From: Candidatus Methanodesulfokora sp. | Lineage (GTDB): Archaea > Korarchaeota > Korarchaeia > Korarchaeales > Korarchaeaceae | Direction: 5' to 3' | NCBI GenBank assembly: GCA_023269865.1 | Contig: JAGDWR010000035.1 | Coordinates: 1-8,137, forward strand | Length of the DNA: 8,137 bases | Shown: positions 5,884 to 8,137 of the stretch, piece by piece | Layout of the letters: each line of letters opens with the position of its first letter | Position numbering within the stretch: position 1 is the first letter of the stretch | The notes under the pieces: generated by a model | Database searches by the model: none | Seen by the model: only the letters and a program-made list of their open reading frames with translations | What the model was told of the DNA's origin: nothing | Position numbers and translations under genes: made by a program

Positions 5884-7701
5884 TCACATCCTCTCCATTC
5901 TGGGTATTCCAGCTATATCCATGAGAGAACCCAAAGACTCCTTGAAGGCTTCCACAAGCTTTAATCTCGCATCTCTAATATTTTTCTCAGATGAGATCAC
6001 TGGAATCTCCTCATAGAACTTGTTGAACTTCTTTGCCATCTCATTTGCATGTTGCACGATTAAATCAGGCCTCAAAAGATTCACAGAATCCCTGAGAACT
6101 TTTGGTATTCTTGCCATCAGGAGCACGAGATCCTCCTCCAGCCTAGAGCTTAGAAGGCTTGTATCATACTCTTCCGGAATGTAACCAGCTTTTCTGAGTA
6201 TACTAGCAGCTCTCGTGTATGAGTATTGTATGAATGGGCCGCTGTTCTCCTCTAGATTTAACACCCTGTTCCAGCTGAACTGAAGCTTCTTTTTCGGATC
6301 TATTGAAAGCATTGCATATCTAAAAGCCCCTACTGTTACCTTCTCGCTCACGTCTTCTCCCACATCTCTTCCCGCCACCAGCTTTGATGCCCTTTTGGCT
6401 GTCTCATCTAGAACTTCATCTACGGTTATGTAAATTCCTCTCCTTCCGGACATCTCCCCCTCGGCTAAGCTGACGAGCTCATATCCCAAATGTACTATCC
6501 TATCTGGATCTAGGCCAAGTAGGGCAACACCAACTTTGACTTGTTGCTGCTCCATTGTTTGCTCAGCTCCTATCACATTGTAACATCTGTCAACTCCTAT
6601 CTCGACCAATTTTTTATAAGAATATGCTATATCTGTCATGGTGTAAAGCCATGTTCCATCCGATCTTGAGAGATAAAATCTGTCCGGCAAATTTTCAGGC
6701 ACTTTAACCCCCTTTTCTCTAGCCTTATTCATGTCCAAATACATGGCTCCATCATCAACTGAGACGTAGGGCTTCAGCATGAGAGCTACTTTCTCCACCA
6801 GACCGCTCCACACCATGTCGCTCTCCCAGTCGTATTCATCATGCTCCACACCAATTCTCCTTAAGGTCTGCATGAATCCACCTATAACCTCCTCGGCAGA
6901 GCTTCTCAGGAGTGATTTAATCTCTCTTTCCCCTTTCTGATATCTCCTAAGGATCTCATATACTTCCTTCTCGGGATCCTCCATGTTCATTATCCTGCTT
7001 ACTATAGAATCAACGAGCTCCGGATCCCTCTCCCTTATTCTTCTCAGGTTTTCCTCAGCCTCCTTATTTCCCTTCTTCAGCTCTATTGCTTGATTAACTG
7101 CTGCATATATCAAGCCATACCAGTGATCCACCTTTCCCTTTGGCTTATCGTTGATTATAGACTTGCCAAGTGCTATGTAAGCACTTTGAAGGCCACAATC
7201 ATTGACTAAATAATGTCTTCTGACATTGTATCCGATGAAGGAAAGAATTCTAGCCAAAGTATCCCCTATAACTGAATTTCTCCCGCTCCCTATGTGAAGT
7301 GGGTGTACTGGATTTGCGCTCGTATGCTCCACCATCACGTTACCTGAGAAAAGACCTCTTCCCAGATGCCCTTTTGTTGCAGCCTCTATTACCTCCCTTG
7401 AGATAAGTGGAACATCCAGCTTGACATTTAGATATCCTCCCTTTGCTATAAAATTCTCTACACCTTCTATCTTATTCATTCTCTCAATAATCTCCTTTAA
7501 GGCAGCTTCTGGACTCCTTCTCATTTCCTTTGCAAGTTTAAATCCTATTGAAGTCCCCATGTGGCCGAGGCTTCTATCAGGGGTCTCATCAAATTTTATC
7601 TCTCTCTTGTCAAGGGATATGCCAATATCATTTACAACTCTCGATATCTCCTCGGATAAGGCAAGTTCTATGCTGGAGAGAGGATCCCTCTTATCAAGCA
7701 A
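5884..7701 (-). CDS. argS: Arginyl-tRNA synthetase
   Basis: A 605-aa class I synthetase that charges tRNA-Arg using ATP in the cytoplasm. Domains in order: an N-terminal Add1-type tRNA-binding domain (about 8-118); the Rossmann catalytic core with VEHTSANPVHPLHIGSGR (the HIGH element is HIGS, 136-139) and LVNDCGLQ (165-172); the catalytic continuation with DGTWLYTMTDIAY (348-360) and YNVIGAEQ (374-381); a KMSKS-equivalent loop EGEMSGRRG (414-422), which lacks the usual second Lys as in many ArgRS; and the DALR anticodon-binding domain (about 485-605) with GPFIQYSYTRAASILRK and the family's usual Met ending (RMERM). Length fits archaeal ArgRS. The start is TTG at 7701, chosen because GAGGTG (7712-7707) lies 5 nt upstream and overlaps the TGA of the small wHTH gene. 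The downstream NAD kinase gene begins one base after its stop, indicating a three-gene operon. No missing residues were noticed. Confidence 0.97.
   Translation of the reverse strand: MLDKRDPLSSIELALSEEISRVVNDIGISLDKREIKFDETPDRSLGHMGTSIGFKLAKEMRRSPEAALKEIIERMNKIEGVENFIAKGGYLNVKLDVPLISREVIEAATKGHLGRGLFSGNVMVEHTSANPVHPLHIGSGRNSVIGDTLARILSFIGYNVRRHYLVNDCGLQSAYIALGKSIINDKPKGKVDHWYGLIYAAVNQAIELKKGNKEAEENLRRIRERDPELVDSIVSRIMNMEDPEKEVYEILRRYQKGEREIKSLLRSSAEEVIGGFMQTLRRIGVEHDEYDWESDMVWSGLVEKVALMLKPYVSVDDGAMYLDMNKAREKGVKVPENLPDRFYLSRSDGTWLYTMTDIAYSYKKLVEIGVDRCYNVIGAEQTMEQQQVKVGVALLGLDPDRIVHLGYELVSLAEGEMSGRRGIYITVDEVLDETAKRASKLVAGRDVGEDVSEKVTVGAFRYAMLSIDPKKKLQFSWNRVLNLEENSGPFIQYSYTRAASILRKAGYIPEEYDTSLLSSRLEEDLVLLMARIPKVLRDSVNLLRPDLIVQHANEMAKKFNKFYEEIPVISSEKNIRDARLKLVEAFKESLGSLMDIAGIPRMERM
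5890..5896 (-). promoter_or_regulatory. Shine-Dalgarno site supporting the TTG start of the NAD kinase gene
   Basis: The minus strand reads GGAGAGG within the last argS codons, followed by 7 nt and then TTG at 5882. It supports the unusual TTG start and translation from a shared mRNA with argS. Confidence 0.5.
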
Positions 7702-7706
7702 GAAGA

Positions 7707-7712
7707 CACCTC
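7707..7712 (-). promoter_or_regulatory. Shine-Dalgarno site deciding the argS TTG start
   Basis: On the minus strand GAGGTG, complementary to the archaeal 16S 3' end (CACCUC), ends 5 nt before TTG 7701. It overlaps the stop codon of the upstream wHTH gene, typical of operon-internal archaeal genes and of translational coupling. Confidence 0.65.
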
Positions 7713-7920
7713 ACTGCTTTATAGCTGATTCTCCTGCTTTGCTGAGCTCGTACTTTCCATCCTTTTTCTCAACAAGGCCTAATTTCACAATATATCTCAT
7801 TTTTGCAGCGACTTTCTGGGCAGACACTCCTATATCCTGGGCTATCTCCTTGCAGCTTGATGGTCCTCTTCTCTTTATCACCTCCAGCACCTTCATCGTG
7901 AAATCATCCATGTTCAACAC
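7711..7920 (-). CDS. Small winged-helix DNA-binding protein
   Basis: A 69-aa protein that is almost entirely one winged helix-turn-helix: FTMKVLEVIKRRGPSSCKEIAQDIGV (helices 1-2, residues 7-32), SAQKVAAKMRYIVKLGLV (recognition helix, about 33-50) and a wing EKKDGKYELSKAG (51-63). Such short stand-alone MarR/ArsR/DUF-type wHTH proteins are common archaeal transcription regulators; no effector domain is present. It is first in the operon with argS and the NAD kinase-like gene, so autoregulation of these housekeeping genes is a reasonable guess but only inference. GTG 7920 is the start implied by a TATA box centred near 7947 (predicted TSS about 7921, leaderless). An alternative is the in-frame ATG at 7911, giving 66 aa, with AAGGTG upstream, but its leader would be only about 10 nt. 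It ends 9 nt before argS. Confidence 0.8.
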   Translation of the reverse strand: MLNMDDFTMKVLEVIKRRGPSSCKEIAQDIGVSAQKVAAKMRYIVKLGLVEKKDGKYELSKAGESAIKQ

Positions 7921-7943
7921 ACCTTATGACAATTCAAGTGCGG

Positions 7944-7951
7944 ATTTAAAA
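7944..7951 (-). promoter_or_regulatory. TATA-like box for the wHTH-argS-NAD kinase operon
   Basis: The minus strand reads TTTTAAAT, centred about 27 bp upstream of the GTG at 7920, with TAAGGTTC upstream where a BRE would lie. It predicts a leaderless operon mRNA starting at about 7921. Confidence 0.5.
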
Positions 7952-7961
7952 GAACCTTAAC

Positions 7962-7973
7962 TTATATTTATAT
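7962..7973 (+). promoter_or_regulatory. TATA-like box for the MGMT-domain gene
   Basis: TTATATTTATAT is the best TATA match in the window. It is centred about 26 bp before position 7993, giving a predicted leader of about 6-7 nt before TTG 8000. It lies 10 bp from the opposing operon promoter, so the two divergent promoters share this 79-bp gap. Confidence 0.55.
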
Positions 7974-7999
7974 CACCTTACTACATTTAAGGGGTCATC

Positions 8000-8137
8000 T
8001 TGCCCGAGGATTTATCCATATTGGATAAAGAAGTGGCTTCAATTATATCAAGCATTCCTAAGGGAAAAGTTGCGACAATAAGGGCTATAGCTGAATCCCT
8101 CGGGGATAGAAGAGCGACTTTAGCGGTTTTTCTCTCG
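8000..8137 (+). CDS. MGMT-type DNA-binding-domain protein, 3' truncated by window edge
   Basis: The first 46 codons of a gene that runs off the window: start MPEDLSILDKEV, then ASIISSIPKGKVATIRAIAESLGDRRATLAVFLS. IPKGKV-x-T-x-x-x-IA-x-x-LG-x-x-x-A-x-x-AV is the hallmark of the helix-turn-helix part of O6-alkylguanine-DNA alkyltransferases, which lies just before the PCHR active site, outside this window. The usual N-terminal RNase H-like domain of Ogt/MGMT is absent, so this may be a short alkyltransferase, an alkyltransferase-like (ATL) protein, or the AGT part of an AGT-endonuclease V fusion as known in Ferroplasma. The TTG at 8000 is the first possible start after an in-frame TAA (7988-7990). 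AAGGGG (7989-7994) lies 5 nt upstream, although the predicted TSS (about 7993) would leave most of it out. Divergent from the wHTH operon. Confidence 0.62.
   Translation, partial: MPEDLSILDKEVASIISSIPKGKVATIRAIAESLGDRRATLAVFLS

Noticed and set aside
5725..5964. A plus-strand open frame spanning the argS/NAD kinase junction
   Set aside because: It overlaps two confident genes on the other strand and its product resembles nothing.
7421..7960. A 179-codon open frame on the plus strand opposite argS and the small wHTH gene
   Set aside because: It is antisense to well-supported genes, crosses their junction and has Ser/Phe/Ile-rich shadow composition.
1..8137. CRISPR array, insertion sequence, tRNA genes or a defence island
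   Set aside because: No regularly spaced repeats, transposase motifs, terminal inverted repeats or tRNA cloverleaf elements were seen, and gene content is housekeeping with uniform composition.

Overview
This window looks like chromosomal DNA from a thermophilic TACK-type archaeon (Thermoproteota or Korarchaeota-like; genus not resolvable). The reasons are heavy use of AGA/AGG for Arg and ATA for Ile, frequent TTG/GTG starts, archaeal TATA-like boxes about 25 bp upstream of first genes (leaderless style), GGTG/GAGG Shine-Dalgarno sites only inside operons, an archaeal-type ArgRS and an archaeal-type NAD kinase core. No tRNA, rRNA, CRISPR array or mobile element was found.

Layout, left to right. 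(1) 1-645 (+): the C-terminal part of an ornithine cyclodeaminase/mu-crystallin family dehydrogenase, cut by the window edge. (2) 678-1379 (-): a membrane-anchored protein with a degenerate phospholipase-D-like domain. (3) 1429-2106 (-): a MoaD-MoaE fusion, i.e. both subunits of molybdopterin synthase in one chain. (4) A 52-bp divergent promoter region. (5) 2159-3583 (+): a 474-aa helical, partly coiled-coil protein of unknown function. (6) 3591-4850 (-): a 12-TM MFS transporter of the sugar-porter/NiaP-like type. (7) A leftward operon at 7920-4932: small winged-helix protein, arginyl-tRNA synthetase, then an NAD kinase-like protein with an extra C-terminal winged helix. (8) 8000-8137 (+): the first 46 codons of a protein with an MGMT-type (alkylguanine-DNA methyltransferase) DNA-binding domain, cut by the window edge.

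The wHTH-argS-NAD kinase genes are separated by 9 nt and 1 nt and are probably co-transcribed from one TATA box near 7947. The MFS gene follows in the same direction after 81 bp and has its own TATA box. The genes cover unrelated processes (Moco synthesis, translation, NADP supply, transport, DNA repair), so most of the window is ordinary housekeeping. The strongest oddities are the NAD kinase-like protein, with an altered GGDGT motif (GSDRD) and a fused DNA-binding domain beside a NiaP-like transporter, and the fused MoaD-MoaE, whose reactive Gly-Gly is internal. Functions come from reading motifs by eye; no database search was possible.
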